Shown in pieces: positions 8,697 to 17,700 of a stretch of DNA of 61,422 nt. The stretch's first letter is position 1, and each line of letters starts with the position of its first letter. A model generated the notes under the pieces. That model did not search any database and was not told the origin of the DNA. It worked only from the letters and a program-made list of their open reading frames with translations. The translations under genes and the position numbers were made by a program. Location of the stretch: positions 2,537 to 63,958 of the forward strand of contig NZ_LGCN01000215.1 in assembly GCF_001279005.1 (NCBI RefSeq). The letters run 5' to 3'. The stretch comes from Streptomyces caelestis. Its GTDB lineage: Bacteria > Actinomycetota > Actinomycetes > Streptomycetales > Streptomycetaceae.

Positions 8697-9095
8697 CTAT
8701 TGCTTCCTGGCGAAGTTGCCGGTGTCGGCCTCGGTGAGGATCCCAAGTTTGACCAGGCGTTTCAGCTTGGCGCGGGTGCCTTCGACGTTCTTCGGCAGCA
8801 GTTCGTGGCCGAGGGCTTCGCAGACGTCCTTGGCCCGTAGCGGTCCGGTCGTCTGGTTGAAGGCGTCGAGGATGCGGGGGTAGTCCGGGTGCTCGGGCAG
8901 GTCCGGCGGGCCGGCCGGGAGCCGGTCGGTGAGGCCGGTGACAGTCGTGCGGGTGATCGCGAGGTGTTCGAGGCGGGTCTCGGCCTCCCGCAGCCGGGTC
9001 TGCAGGTCGTCGATCTGTGCGCGGAGGTCGTCGGCCAGGGCCCGGGCGGCGTCTTCCTGGAGTTTCAGGGCATCGAGCAGGGGCTGGAGGTTCAC
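8697..9095 (-). CDS. IS accessory protein: coiled coil plus winged-helix-like domain
   Basis: A 132-residue protein whose GTG start overlaps the stop of the transposase frame by four bases (GTGA), so translation is probably coupled. Residues 1-50 form a likely coiled coil (QLQ/ALADDLRAQIDDLQTRL, EAETRLEHL). The C-terminal half (LRAKDVCEALGHELLPKNVE followed by GTRAKLKRLVKLGILTEAD) has the layout of a winged helix. It lies wholly inside the IS inverted repeats. A role in transposase regulation is inferred. I do not recognise a named family. Confidence 0.6.
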   Translation of the reverse strand: MNLQPLLDALKLQEDAARALADDLRAQIDDLQTRLREAETRLEHLAITRTTVTGLTDRLPAGPPDLPEHPDYPRILDAFNQTTGPLRAKDVCEALGHELLPKNVEGTRAKLKRLVKLGILTEADTGNFARKQ

Positions 9096-9940
9096 GCTGA
9101 CACCGTCTGCGTCTCGCGCCAGGTGGGGGCGTTCGCGCCGGTGAGGCGTCGGGTCATGACGTGGGTCATCGCCCAGTAGGCGCGGGAGGCGGACGAGGAG
9201 GGGTGGTACTCGTCGTCGCGGACCAGGCGGCGGTGCAGTATCAGGATTCCGTAGGTCTGCTCGACCCTCCACCGCTTCGGCTGCGGCACGAACCCCTTGA
9301 CCTGCGGGGTGCGTTGGACGATCTCGACATCGATGCCCAGGTCGGCGCCGTGCGCGACGACCTGGTTCTTGAAGCCCCGGTCGACCAGGACTTTGCGGAC
9401 GGTGCCGCCGGTGTGCTCGGCGACCTGGTCCAGCAGGAGGATGCCCGCGGCGTTGTCGTGGGTGTTCGCGGCGAGGACGACGACCGCGATGACCAGGCCG
9501 AGGACGTCCACGGCCAGGCCGCGCTTGCGGCCGGGCACCCGCTTGGCCGGATCGTGACCGGTCATGGCGGCGGAGATCCCGGCGGCCACGTGGACACTCT
9601 GGGTGTCCGGGACCACCAGGGTCGGGTCCTCTCATCGGCGGGCGCGTTCACGGACCCGGCAGCGCAGGAGTTCATGGATGACCTGATCAGTGCCTTCGTC
9701 CCGCCAGGCGGCGAAGTAGTAGTAGGTCGCGCTCTTGGGCGGCAGGTCGTGCGGGAGATAAGCCCACTGGCAGCCGGTCCGCCCCTGGTAGAGGATCGCG
9801 TTCACGATCTCCCGCATGTCGTAGGCGCCCTGGTGCCCGCTGACCGAGCGATGCCGGTCCTTCCACGCGGTGATCACCGGCTCGATCAACGACCACTGCT
9901 CGTCCGATAAGTCACTCGGGTACAGCTTGCGTTCATTCAC
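9092..9940 (-). pseudogene. IS5-family transposase with internal TGA
   Basis: The N-terminal part (MNERKLYPSDLSDEQWSLIE, YDMREIVNAILY, GCQWAYLPHDLP) and the C-terminal part (LVVPDTQSVHVAAG, AVDVLGLV, VLVDRGFK, RWRVEQTYG, HRRLVRDDEYHPSSS) lie in the same frame. They are separated by a single TGA at 9632-9634, reading ERARR-stop-EDPTLVVPDT. The DDE core is therefore complete apart from one nonsense codon. The element is probably immobile unless a related transposase acts in trans. Confidence 0.75.
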
Positions 9941-10142
9941 CCGGTCACATCACCAGATCAGCACCCGTGGACCGGCGGATTCCGCCCTGTCGCCACACCA
10001 TCAGGCGACAGCAGAACCACTCAAAGACTCACGAACCGCCCTCTTATAGGTCCCCACCTGGGACTCCTCTCCCTGGACTCAGGATCCAGTGAGCCCTTTC
10101 CAACCTGCCGGTTCGGATGGGCGGTTGGACTGACAGGCAGGT

Positions 10143-10197
10143 GAAGCCCCTGGTAGATGGGTTTTCGACCAAGAAATCCGTCTCCACCAGAGGCTTC
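10143..10197. repeat. Palindromic repeat, IS5-associated copy
   Basis: The arms GAAGCC-c-CTGGT (10143-10154) and ACCAG-a-GGCTTC (10186-10197) form a stem just before the transposase start at 10200. Compared with 3241-3296, the outer pair changes together (GAAGCC/GGCTTC here, GAAGCT/AGCTTC there). This keeps the pairing and supports a structural or recognition role. Confidence 0.55.
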
Positions 10198-10740
10198 GTG
10201 TGCTTGTCTACCCGTCGGGCGTCGACGTGTCCAGCTCTGCCCTGCGCTTCCTGTCCGCCAAGCTCCGCCGGCTCCGCCGGGAGCTCGGTACCCGATGACG
10301 GCGCCTGAGCCCCGACCAGCAGGCCCTGCTCACGCTCGCCCACCTTCGCAACGGCCACCCGTACGCCCAGCTCGCAGCCGGTTTCGGCATCGGGACCACG
10401 ACGGCCTACCGGTACGTCGCCGAGGCCGTCGAGCTCCTGGCCGCCTTCGCCCCGACTCTCGCGGAGGCGGCCCGGACGGCATCGACGAAGGCTTTCGTGC
10501 TGCTGGACGGCACCCTGCTGCCGATCGACCGGATCGCCGCGGACCGCCCCTTCTGCTCCGGCAGGCACAAGAAGCACGGGATGAACGTGCAGGTCCTGGC
10601 CGATCCGTCCGGCCGGCTGCTGTGGGCGTCGCCGGCTCTGCCCGGAGCCGTCCACGATGTCCGGGCCGCCCGTGAACACGGCATCATCACCGCTCTCACG
10701 GACGCCGGCATCACCTGCTGGGCCGACAGTGATGATGGGT

Positions 10741-10959
10741 GATGGCGTCACCGACAGATCTGTCCCTTGGGCCGACTGACCGGAATCTCGTGTCCTTGCC
10801 TTGATCCGTCGGTCTGTCGGTGACGCCATCGCACGTGGTCGGCCAAGGGCATCGTGACTTCATAGGTGCTTGTACGAGAAGACCCGTCACTGTCGTGTCC
10901 GCCTGCCTCGACTGGCCCGTGTTGCCCTGTCAGCACGATGAGAAGGCAGCAGCTCCAGC
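10741..10959 (+). ncRNA. Candidate bridge RNA region of the IS110 element
   Basis: The 230-base left end before the IS110 transposase is unusually long and structured. A perfect 17-base inverted repeat pairs 10741-10757 (GATGGCGTCACCGACAG) with 10814-10830. Inside the loop, 10763-10776 reads TCCCTT followed by GGGCCGAC. GGGCCGAC is identical to the left half of the occupied target (10720-10727), and TCCCTT is the reverse complement of the right half AAGGGA (11664-11669). IS110 elements are known to encode a bridge RNA in the left end whose loop carries guides for both target halves. The guide match is observed; transcription of an RNA is inferred. Confidence 0.5.
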
Positions 10960-11647
10960 ATGATCAACCAGCAGCTCGAGAAGGAAGTCTTCGCCGGAGT
11001 CGACACCCACACCGACACCCACCATGCCGCCGTCGTGGACCCGCTGGGACGTCCACTCGCCGACCGAGAATTTCCCACGACCACCCAGGGATACCGCGCT
11101 CTGTTGATGTGGCTCATCACGTTCGGCCACGTACAAGCGGTGGGTGTGGAGCGCACCGGCTCCTACGGCGCCGGACTGACGACGGTGCTGAGCGCGGCCG
11201 ACCTGACGGTGGTCGAGGTCAACGCCCCCCGACCGGGGCACCCGACACACCCGCGGCAAATCCGACCCAATCGACGCCTACGCTGCCGCCCGCGCAGCAG
11301 CCTCAGGACGGGCTACGGCCATCCCCAAGTCCCACACCGGCACGGTGGAAGCCCTTCGCCAGCTGCGTGTGGCCCGCGCGTCCGCGATCAAGGCCAGAAC
11401 CCAGGCGATCAACCAACTCATCGGCCTGCGGGTAACCGCTCCCGAAGCTCTGCGCGCATCGCTCACAGGGCTCACCCGCACCACCCTGGTCAACCGCTGC
11501 CTTCGGCTGCGGCCAGGAGTTGACCTCACCTGTCCCACGGAGGCCGCCCGCTACGCACTGCGCCAACTGGCACGCCGCATCCGCATGCTCACCGAGGAGA
11601 TCGACGAGGTCACCGAACACCTGGCAATGCTCACTTCGACGACTTGA
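10960..11647 (+). pseudogene. IS110-family transposase, frameshifted and truncated
   Basis: The N-terminal RuvC-like domain is present (VFAGVDTHTDTHHAAVVDPL, RALLMWLITFGHVQAVGVER, TGSYGAGL). A frameshift at the C-run near 11224-11232 then moves the rest (RGKSDPIDAYAAARAA, EALRQLRVARASAIKAR, ALRQLARRIRML) into another frame, which ends at 11647. The C-terminal Tnp domain with the catalytic Ser is missing, so the protein cannot be active. Confidence 0.75.
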
Positions 11648-11918
11648 CTTCTATAGGAGCATCAAGGGATACCGAGGCACCAAAGGCACGGTCCGGGTTC
11701 CGTACTGGGGACGTTGGGAGAACCTCTCCACAGGCCAGAAGGCCGTCAACCGGTCTCAGGCAAAAATCCGAGCCCTGGTCGAGCAGGCCGTCGTCACCCT
11801 CAAGTCCTGGCGACTCCTCCGCAAACTGCGGTGCTCGACCACCCGCATCACGAGCCTCGTCCAAGCCATCCCGACCCTGCATTTGGCGAGCTCAGGCCGA
11901 TGATGGAAAAGACTCAGT

Positions 11919-12077
11919 GCCGAGGTGTCCACGATCAAGGTGGAAGGCCCGCTCAAGCTGTTCCGCTGGCTGTTGTACTACAACCGGCACCGCCGGCATT
12001 CCGCGCTCGACCACCTCACACCAATCAAGTTCGAACAGCGACTGATCACGTCACGTACTCTGTCACTCGTGGCATGA
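11919..12077 (+). pseudogene. IS3-family OrfB C-terminal fragment
   Basis: The frame starting at 11919 reads KLFRWLLYYNRHRRHSALDH followed by LTPIKFEQRLI, the classic C-terminal end of the IS3-family integrase core. It begins directly at the right end of the IS5 element and stops at 12077, so only about 50 codons of an older IS3 element survive. Confidence 0.65.
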
Positions 12078-12134
12078 AACCGGGTGTCCACTCCCGGGGA
12101 TCAATCTCAGCCTCACCTTTGCCCGGAGTATAGG

Positions 12135-12509
12135 TCAGGTGGGGTTCAGCGGAGTGATACCGGTGCCCGTGTACAGCTCGGGTTCCAGCGACAGAACGGT
12201 GAGAGGCTCCCCTGCCTTGATCGCGTGCCAGGCGATCGCAGCCGCGTGGGTTACCGGCCAGTCCACGTTTTTCCAGTCCATTGCGTCTACGGAGTGCGCA
12301 GCGGTGAACGGGATACTCTCGGCGAATCGCAAGGATGCCGCGTGCTTTCCTGCCCCGGCGACCTGCCGTTCGGCAGCGAGGATGGACAGGGAGGGGATGA
12401 TGACGCGGCCGGTGCCGCGTGAGGCCTCGATGTAGAGGCCGGTGAAGAAGGGGTCGGTTCGGTACAGGGCGACCAGAGCGGTGTGGTCCAGGACAGCCGT
12501 CAGGTTCAC
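12135..12509 (-). CDS. PIN-like toxin (pair 2)
   Basis: A 124-residue protein with the PIN-like opening LTAVLDHTALVALYRTDPFF and closing YTGTGITPLNPT. It is a paralogue of the toxin at 5926-6324. The second conserved acidic position appears as ILAAERQ, and the third is again His/Ala (VTHAAAIAWHAIKAG). Its GTG start overlaps the antitoxin stop by four bases (GTGA), the arrangement expected of a coupled toxin-antitoxin operon. RNase activity is inferred and the missing acidic residue makes it uncertain. Confidence 0.65.
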   Translation of the reverse strand: MNLTAVLDHTALVALYRTDPFFTGLYIEASRGTGRVIIPSLSILAAERQVAGAGKHAASLRFAESIPFTAAHSVDAMDWKNVDWPVTHAAAIAWHAIKAGEPLTVLSLEPELYTGTGITPLNPT

Positions 12510-12760
12510 GCGGCGGCGCCGCCCTGATGGGCGCGGATCTTCGCCCAGGCATCCTGACCGGCCTGCTGGACCTGCTCTGTGTACTGGATGCCGAGCTCAC
12601 GGGCCGCCTCGGCAGCGCGCTGCTCCCGTTCGGCTTCCGTGAGCTCACGGGAAGCGAGCTCTTCCAGCAGCTCGGTGATGGTGGTGCCGCGCTCTTCGGC
12701 AAGGACACGCAGCCGGTCGCGCACTTCCTCACTGGTCTTGATGCTCGTCGGCTTACTCAT
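12506..12760 (-). CDS. Ribbon-helix-helix type antitoxin (pair 2)
   Basis: An 84-residue protein beginning MSKPTSIKTSEEVRDRLRVL with GTTITELLEELASREL, the strand-helix-helix pattern of ribbon-helix-helix antitoxins. A charged helical tail follows. It is a paralogue of the antitoxin at 5651-5926, although the tails have diverged, which is expected if each neutralises its own toxin. A palindrome eight bases upstream of the ATG is the likely operator. No strong ribosome site is visible in the short leader. Confidence 0.7.
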   Translation of the reverse strand: MSKPTSIKTSEEVRDRLRVLAEERGTTITELLEELASRELTEAEREQRAAEAARELGIQYTEQVQQAGQDAWAKIRAHQGGAAA

Positions 12761-12768
12761 GTCGCCTA

Positions 12769-12785
12769 TTCTACCAGCGGTAGAA
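12769..12785. promoter_or_regulatory. Palindromic operator upstream of antitoxin 2
   Basis: A perfect inverted repeat TTCTACC-AGC-GGTAGAA lies directly upstream of the antitoxin start. The core TCTACCAGCGGTAGA differs from the operator of pair 1 by only two bases, both in the centre. Autoregulation is likely, and binding of each site by the other antitoxin is possible. Confidence 0.6.
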
Positions 12786-13036
12786 CTCGTGGAGCGGGAG
12801 TGCTCGGTTCAGTGCGGTGGTCCCAGGAGACGATCTCGTCCGTTGGCACTGATGCCCCTGTGACTCCACCCACGCACTGAAATGGTCGGCCCGGAAAAGA
12901 CGTCGCCAGGCCGTCGCCCGCCACTGCCACTACCAAAAACGCAGCTCAGCACACCATCCGTTGCTGAAGTACCAGGTGTATTCGGCGGACGCCCTGTCCT
13001 GTGGATGGTCGGCCCGCGCGTCGCGGTATCCGGCTG

Positions 13037-13056
13037 CCGCCCCAGCCTCGGGGCGG
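13037..13056 (-). terminator. Candidate terminator of the large operon
   Basis: A perfect hairpin with CCGCCCC (13037-13043) and GGGGCGG (13050-13056) around a six-base loop sits 13 bases after the stop of the last operon gene. It has no U-run, as is common in high-GC actinomycetes. The rest of 12786-13036 shows no gene. It does contain ATGGTCGGCCCG twice (about 12883 and 13004), of unknown meaning. Confidence 0.45.
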
Positions 13057-13068
13057 CGGGCCAGCGGC

Positions 13069-14751
13069 CTACTCCTCCAGATGGTCGAAGCGTAGAGCGG
13101 AGGATGATTCGCCGCGCCCGGGACGGGCCTGGCGGGCGGTCCACAGCAGGCCGCGGCCATCAGCGGTGCGGGCGTACCGGTGAGCGCGGGTAAGGGTGAT
13201 GCCCTCACGCGGAACCTCCTCGGCGTACAGGTCGTAGGCGCCGGGGACTGTCGGGTTCAGGAGGCGGCCCAGAGGCTGCAGCGGACGGCCGTCCGGACCG
13301 TCGAGACGGCCAAGGCGCAGGACGTGAGAGCCGGGGCGGGATTCGACGGGAAGCAGCGGGAGCCAATGGGCGGGGATGTCGGTCATGAGTCGGTAGGTAG
13401 CGGTGCTACCGGGCATGGAGGGCGTGGGCTGCAGGATCGGGGCGGTGCGGCTGCGGTCCAGGGTGCCGCCGACCGGGGTGGGGACGCTCCGTTCAATCGC
13501 CCAGGCCTGGTTGGCTCCCTCGTCCCGGGCGAGCAGCACTTCTTCGATTGGGTCGCTCTCCAGCGCGCTGACGGTGACAGGTGGAACGAACAGGCCGGTG
13601 CGGCGGCCTCCGTCGTCGGTGCTCAGGCGGTGGAGTGACCAGTGGGCGTCACCATTGCCCGCTCCTGGTGTGGGCAGCAGGGTCGGGCCGCCCAGCTCCG
13701 AACTGAAGGTGTCGCCGACGACGACCGAGGTGAGCGTGGTGAGGCTGCCTACCGGCACTTCCAGCGGCACGAGGTACCAGTCGTTGCCGTAGACGGTGGC
13801 GAACTCGGCTACCAGCATCCGGGCCAGGTCGGAGGGTGCGGCCTCGATGCCGCCGAGATGGGTGTGGGCGTCCTCGAACTCCCAGTAGCGGCGGGCGGGC
13901 ATGCCCGGGAAGCGGACCGGGACAGGGAAAGTGGTGCTGAGCAGGGTTTCGCGGTTGACGGTCGCCGCCAGGCCGGTGTCCCCGCCGGCGGTGAAGTCGG
14001 TCCAGTCCAGCTCGCCGCCCTGGTAGGCGGGGGCGGTGAGGGTGCTTTGTGCACCGGTTTCGCGAAGGCCGACCGAGAAGCAGTGTTCTAGACGTCGCGG
14101 GTCCCACGCCTCTTGGCCCTGCGCGGCGGTGAGGTGGCGCTCGTCGTACCAGGCGAGCCAGTCGCGCAGCGCGGGGAAGGCCTCGGCGGGCAGGCCCCAG
14201 CCGGGTTCCCCGGGGGTGGGTGGCGTGGTGTGCAGGGCGGAAGCCAGGGCGTGGCCGTCAGGCACCTTGCCCCGTAGGACCGTGAGGTAGCGTGCGGTGG
14301 CCGGGTCGTCGGTGCCCTCCGCGCCGGTGAGTCCGAGGGGGAAGTCGTCCAGGAGCAGCGCGACGGCCTCGGTGACCGCTTGGGCGGGGGCGGCGCAGGA
14401 CCGTAGCAGGCGTAGCAGGTGCTGGCCCGTCTCGGCGCCTGAGCGTAGGTCAGCCGAGGTGGCGCGGAGGCCGCTGGGTTCAGCTTCGGCCATGGCCTGG
14501 AGGGGGGTGTGGCCGTCGTAGTCGGTGCCGGGGCCGGTGGCGGGGCCGGGCCGGTAGCGGGTGATCCGGTCGGCGTGGCCGCGGACCCGCACCCACACCG
14601 GGGTGCCGGCGTCGTCGCCGAGGAATTCGCCCAGCTGCCACTGCCGGGCGAGCATCCAGGCCGGGTCGTGTACCTGGGCCTCCAGGGAGGGGCGTAGGTC
14701 GCCGGTGCGGGCGCGGGGTTCGAGCCGGGTCCAGCTGGTGATCGATGCCAT
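13069..14751 (-). CDS. Uncharacterised 560-residue protein, fifth gene of the large operon
   Basis: The ATG at 14751 follows GAGGTAACGCC, a ribosome site that overlaps the stop of the gene before it, and only four bases separate the two genes. No signal peptide or membrane segment is visible. The N-terminus has a distinctive motif near residues 30-52 (WMLARQWQLGEFLGDDAGTP). The mid-section has DWLAWYDERHL and GGELDWTDFTAGGD, followed by WEFEDAHTHLGGIEAAPSDL and AEFATVYGNDWYLVPLEVPV. The last third contains VLLARDEGANQAWAIERSVP. The motif is familiar to me from uncharacterised bacterial proteins, but I cannot attach a function. The context says it acts with the four upstream products, possibly as a structural or assembly component. 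Confidence 0.8.
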   Translation of the reverse strand: MASITSWTRLEPRARTGDLRPSLEAQVHDPAWMLARQWQLGEFLGDDAGTPVWVRVRGHADRITRYRPGPATGPGTDYDGHTPLQAMAEAEPSGLRATSADLRSGAETGQHLLRLLRSCAAPAQAVTEAVALLLDDFPLGLTGAEGTDDPATARYLTVLRGKVPDGHALASALHTTPPTPGEPGWGLPAEAFPALRDWLAWYDERHLTAAQGQEAWDPRRLEHCFSVGLRETGAQSTLTAPAYQGGELDWTDFTAGGDTGLAATVNRETLLSTTFPVPVRFPGMPARRYWEFEDAHTHLGGIEAAPSDLARMLVAEFATVYGNDWYLVPLEVPVGSLTTLTSVVVGDTFSSELGGPTLLPTPGAGNGDAHWSLHRLSTDDGGRRTGLFVPPVTVSALESDPIEEVLLARDEGANQAWAIERSVPTPVGGTLDRSRTAPILQPTPSMPGSTATYRLMTDIPAHWLPLLPVESRPGSHVLRLGRLDGPDGRPLQPLGRLLNPTVPGAYDLYAEEVPREGITLTRAHRYARTADGRGLLWTARQARPGRGESSSALRFDHLEE

Positions 14752-14755
14752 GGCG

Positions 14756-17700
14756 TTACCTCGTCAGTCCGCGGGTGAAGTCGGTGGCGACCGCGTCCTC
14801 GTAGCGGGTGTTCATGGCGAGGAGGGCGGCGGGGGCGAGCTGCCCGATGTCCGCGACGGCGGTGGGGCTATCGGGGTGCAGGGCCTCGTAGTCCACGGCG
14901 CGCAGCCGGGCGAGGTCCAGGGCTGCTTCAACGGTGGCGCCGAGCAGTTCGGGGGTCCACGTAGGTGAGGCGTCTGGCGGTACGGCCAGCAGGACGGTCT
15001 GTGGTGGCGAGGCGTCGGGGGCGTCGATGTGCAGGGCGACGCCGGTGGTCTGGTGTTCGTGCGGGATGACTTCCGTCCATTCGTCCACGACGATGCCGCG
15101 CAGTCGTCCGAACAGAACGGCGGCGGGGTCCGTGGGGACGGTGGTACCGGGTGTGTGCACGACCAGGGAGAGCCGGGGGCCGGGGCTTCGGTCGTCCGCG
15201 GACGGCAGGGCCGCCCAGCGTTCGGCCCGGGTGGGGTCAGGATGGGTGGTGTAGGGGGTCTGGGCGACCACCGCGGTGAGCGCATCCCCGGTCTCCAGTG
15301 CTTCGGCATAGCCCAGGCTGGTGACCAGCCGCTCGATACCGCGCCGGATCCGGCCCATGCGGGTGAGCCAGCCGGCCGGGGCGTGCGGGTCGCCGGCCAG
15401 CAGGGTGTCGGCATGGGCCAGGGACTCGGTGAGGGGCCCGGGGGCCGGGGCGGCAAAGCCGGGCAGCAGTATCAGGTCGCTGCTGAGCAGGGCGGTGAGC
15501 ACCTGCCGGGCCCATTGCGGCACGGACAGCGTGCCCTGGGCACGCGCGGTGTCCAGATCCGTTAGGCGGCCGAGTCTGCGGGCGAGTTCGGGGGCCGTCC
15601 TGGTGGCGAGGGAGCCGAGCAGGGTGGCGTGCTCCGCGACGGCCGTGCTGTCGGCGCCGGGGCGCGGTGGCAGCGGGGGCACGACGGCCGGGACGCCGAG
15701 CAGGCTGGCGGTGGTCAGGCCCCGGTGGAGGAGCTGGATGCGGATGACGGCGGGGACGTCGGCCGGCGGAGCGAGGTCGGCGGCGGCACGCTGGGCGACC
15801 TCGCGTACAGCCGTGGCGCGCGGTTCTAGGTCCGGATCGTCTGCCCCGTCGTCGGCGGAGGCGGCCTGCGACGCGGCGAGGTCGGCGGGGCACAGGGGGC
15901 GTGCGGTGCGCAGGAGTTCACGGGCAGCGCGGACGGTCTCCAGGAGGGTTCCGAGCCCTTCCTCCGTGGCGTCCAGGGCTGTGGGTCGGGGCGCGTTCGG
16001 CTCGTGCGCGGCCAGGTGGAGGTCGGCGTGATGGAGGAGGTGGCGCTCCAGGTCGGAGCCGGGCAGGGCGTCAGGGTCCAGCCCCAGGGCGAGCCAGTCC
16101 AGCGGTGAGAGTGGCGCCCCGGCCAGGGGGACGGTACGGGTGGTGCCGTCGGTCAGACGCACTCGGTAGTCGACGGTGGCGGGTGCCGGGAGCAGAGTGG
16201 TCAACCAGGCGTTCAGGGCGGGCTCGGCGAGGGCGCGGGTCTGCGTGTATGGGTCGCTGGACCAAGCAGACGCGCCGGGGAGTTCCTCGTCGGTGAGCGA
16301 GGGCGGCGGAACGTGGATCGGCGGGGTTTCTCCCGCTCTTCCGGGGGCTTCGGCAGGGGCGAGCCGTCTCGAGCTGTCCGGGGCGGGCGGCTCGGGCAGC
16401 AGCACAATCACCCGGTGGGTGACGGCGTCGCCGCCGCGCGGGGTGCGCAGGGACTCCAGCTCCGGCGGTGGTGCCTCCCCGTTGCCCATGGCGTCGACAG
16501 TGGCTCCGGCGCGCAGCGGGTTGCCCTGCACGGCCTGGTGCACGCCTTCGACGAGGAGGGTGTCAGCGATCGCGTCCACGGCGTCGTCCAGGTCGTCCAG
16601 GACAACCTTGAGCGCGTCGAGTTCGGCGGTGGCGGTGGCCGGGACACCGACGTCACGGATGAGGTCGAGCAGGCCAGCCGCGCGACGGCGGTGCAGCCGC
16701 AGGCCATCGACGATGTCGTGTGCGGTGACGGACTCGTCGAGCGTGCCGTCGTGGTTGACATGGGTCGCGGTAGTGGGTGCCAGCGCGCGGAAGTGGTCGC
16801 TCCAGGAGGCCAGGGTGCGCATCGGGTGGTCTTGCAGGGCACGTTCGAAGCGGTAACCGAGCAGAGCGCCCAGCGGCTGGCCCCGGCGGACGCCGTCGAC
16901 GATCCAGGCGGCTGTGCGGGCGCGGTCGGAGGGCAGGTCGATCGCGGTGGGCGCGTCGGGTCGGTCGCCGTGGGCCCGCTGAGCGGCACGCAGCACGGCG
17001 GCGGTGGTGGCCTGGGCGAGGGAGGGGGCGTGGACGGGGCCGGCAGTGTCGGCGGCGGCGTACAGCTTCCAGGGTGTGGTGGAGCCGGGCGGGGCGAGCG
17101 GGTCGGTCCTCTCTCCCTCGGGCCGCTGCTGCGGCGGTACTTCGGTCGGGTTCGTCTCGCGGGGCATCACGTCGAGCAGCCAGCCGTAGCCGCCCAGGTG
17201 AAGACCGTACGGGGAGGGGGTGCCGGGCCGGCGCAGCCAGGCGAGCCGCCGGGTGGCCAGCGAGGTGATCCAGGCGTCCAGGCGGTGGGAGGTGGTGTCC
17301 AGGTTCTGGGTGAGCAGCCGTTCCAGGTCCTCGGCGGGCAGCGGGGCGAGCGCCTTGAGGGCGGCCGCCGTCTGGTGCAGCGGGGCGAGTTCGGGCCGGG
17401 CTGCGGCCTCCGGGGTCCACAGGTAGGCGTCGACGGTGATGGAGGAGTTGGGCCGGGTGCGCTTGGCACGCCGCCACACGGTCGCGGTGGGGTCGACGTC
17501 GTCGGCGTCGATCACCTCGGGTTCGCGGCGGGCCGCTGGTCCCGAACCGAGCACGAGGTCCACGGCGCGGGCGTATTCGGCGAGCAGGGAGTGCCGGGCG
17601 AGGCGGTACAGCAGTGGGGTGGTCAGGGCGTGTGCTGTGTCGGCGGGACCGCTCGCGCCGAGGTCGTGCCACCAGCGTGCCCAGGGCAGGTTGTCTCGTT

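Larger units (their letters stand above)
8627..10041 (-). mobile_element. IS5-family insertion sequence inserted in the AbiJ-kinase gene
   Basis: The ends are imperfect inverted repeats: GGGCGGTTCGTAAG at 8627-8640 and, on the other strand, GGGCGGTTCGTGAG ending at 10041 (13 of 14 identical). The 1.4 kb between them carries, on the minus strand, an IS5-type DDE transposase with an in-frame stop and a small accessory ORF. No clear target duplication was found at the ends. Its insertion cut off the 3' end of the kinase. Confidence 0.75.
10729..11662 (+). mobile_element. IS110-family element with duplicated CA core, internally deleted
   Basis: The left junction reads GGCCGA-CA-GTGATG (core 10727-10728) and the right junction reads GGAGCAT-CA-AGGGATACC (core 11663-11664). 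The inferred empty site is GGCCGACAAGGGATACC, which rebuilds the interrupted transposase codons. The lack of terminal inverted repeats and the two-base shared core fit IS110 transposition. The element is about 0.93 kb, shorter than the usual 1.3-1.5 kb, because the 3' third of the transposase is gone. Confidence 0.7.
10200..11903 (+). pseudogene. IS5-family transposase, interrupted
   Basis: From the GTG at 10200 the frame reads LVYPSGVDVSSSALRFLSAK, then a TGA at 10296-10298 where the family has Trp (ELGTR-stop-RRLS). It continues AQLAAGFGIGTTTAYRYVAE, LLDGTLLPIDRIAADRPF, HKKHGMNVQVLADPSG up to GITCWAD. The next codons appear at 11665: KGYRGTKGTVRVPYWGR and LRKLRCSTTRITSLVQAI. The two halves join exactly as WAD-KGY when the IS110 insert is removed. 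There are thus two independent lesions, one nonsense codon and one insertion. Confidence 0.75.
10087..11919 (+). mobile_element. IS5-family element (about 0.9 kb) split by an IS110 element
   Basis: The left end CAGTGAGCCCTTTCCAACC (10087 on) and the right end ATGATGGAAAAGACTCAGTG (to 11919) are imperfect inverted repeats. Inside is one transposase whose reading frame is interrupted by the IS110 insert at 10729-11662. Removing the insert restores a standard element length of about 0.9 kb. Confidence 0.65.
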
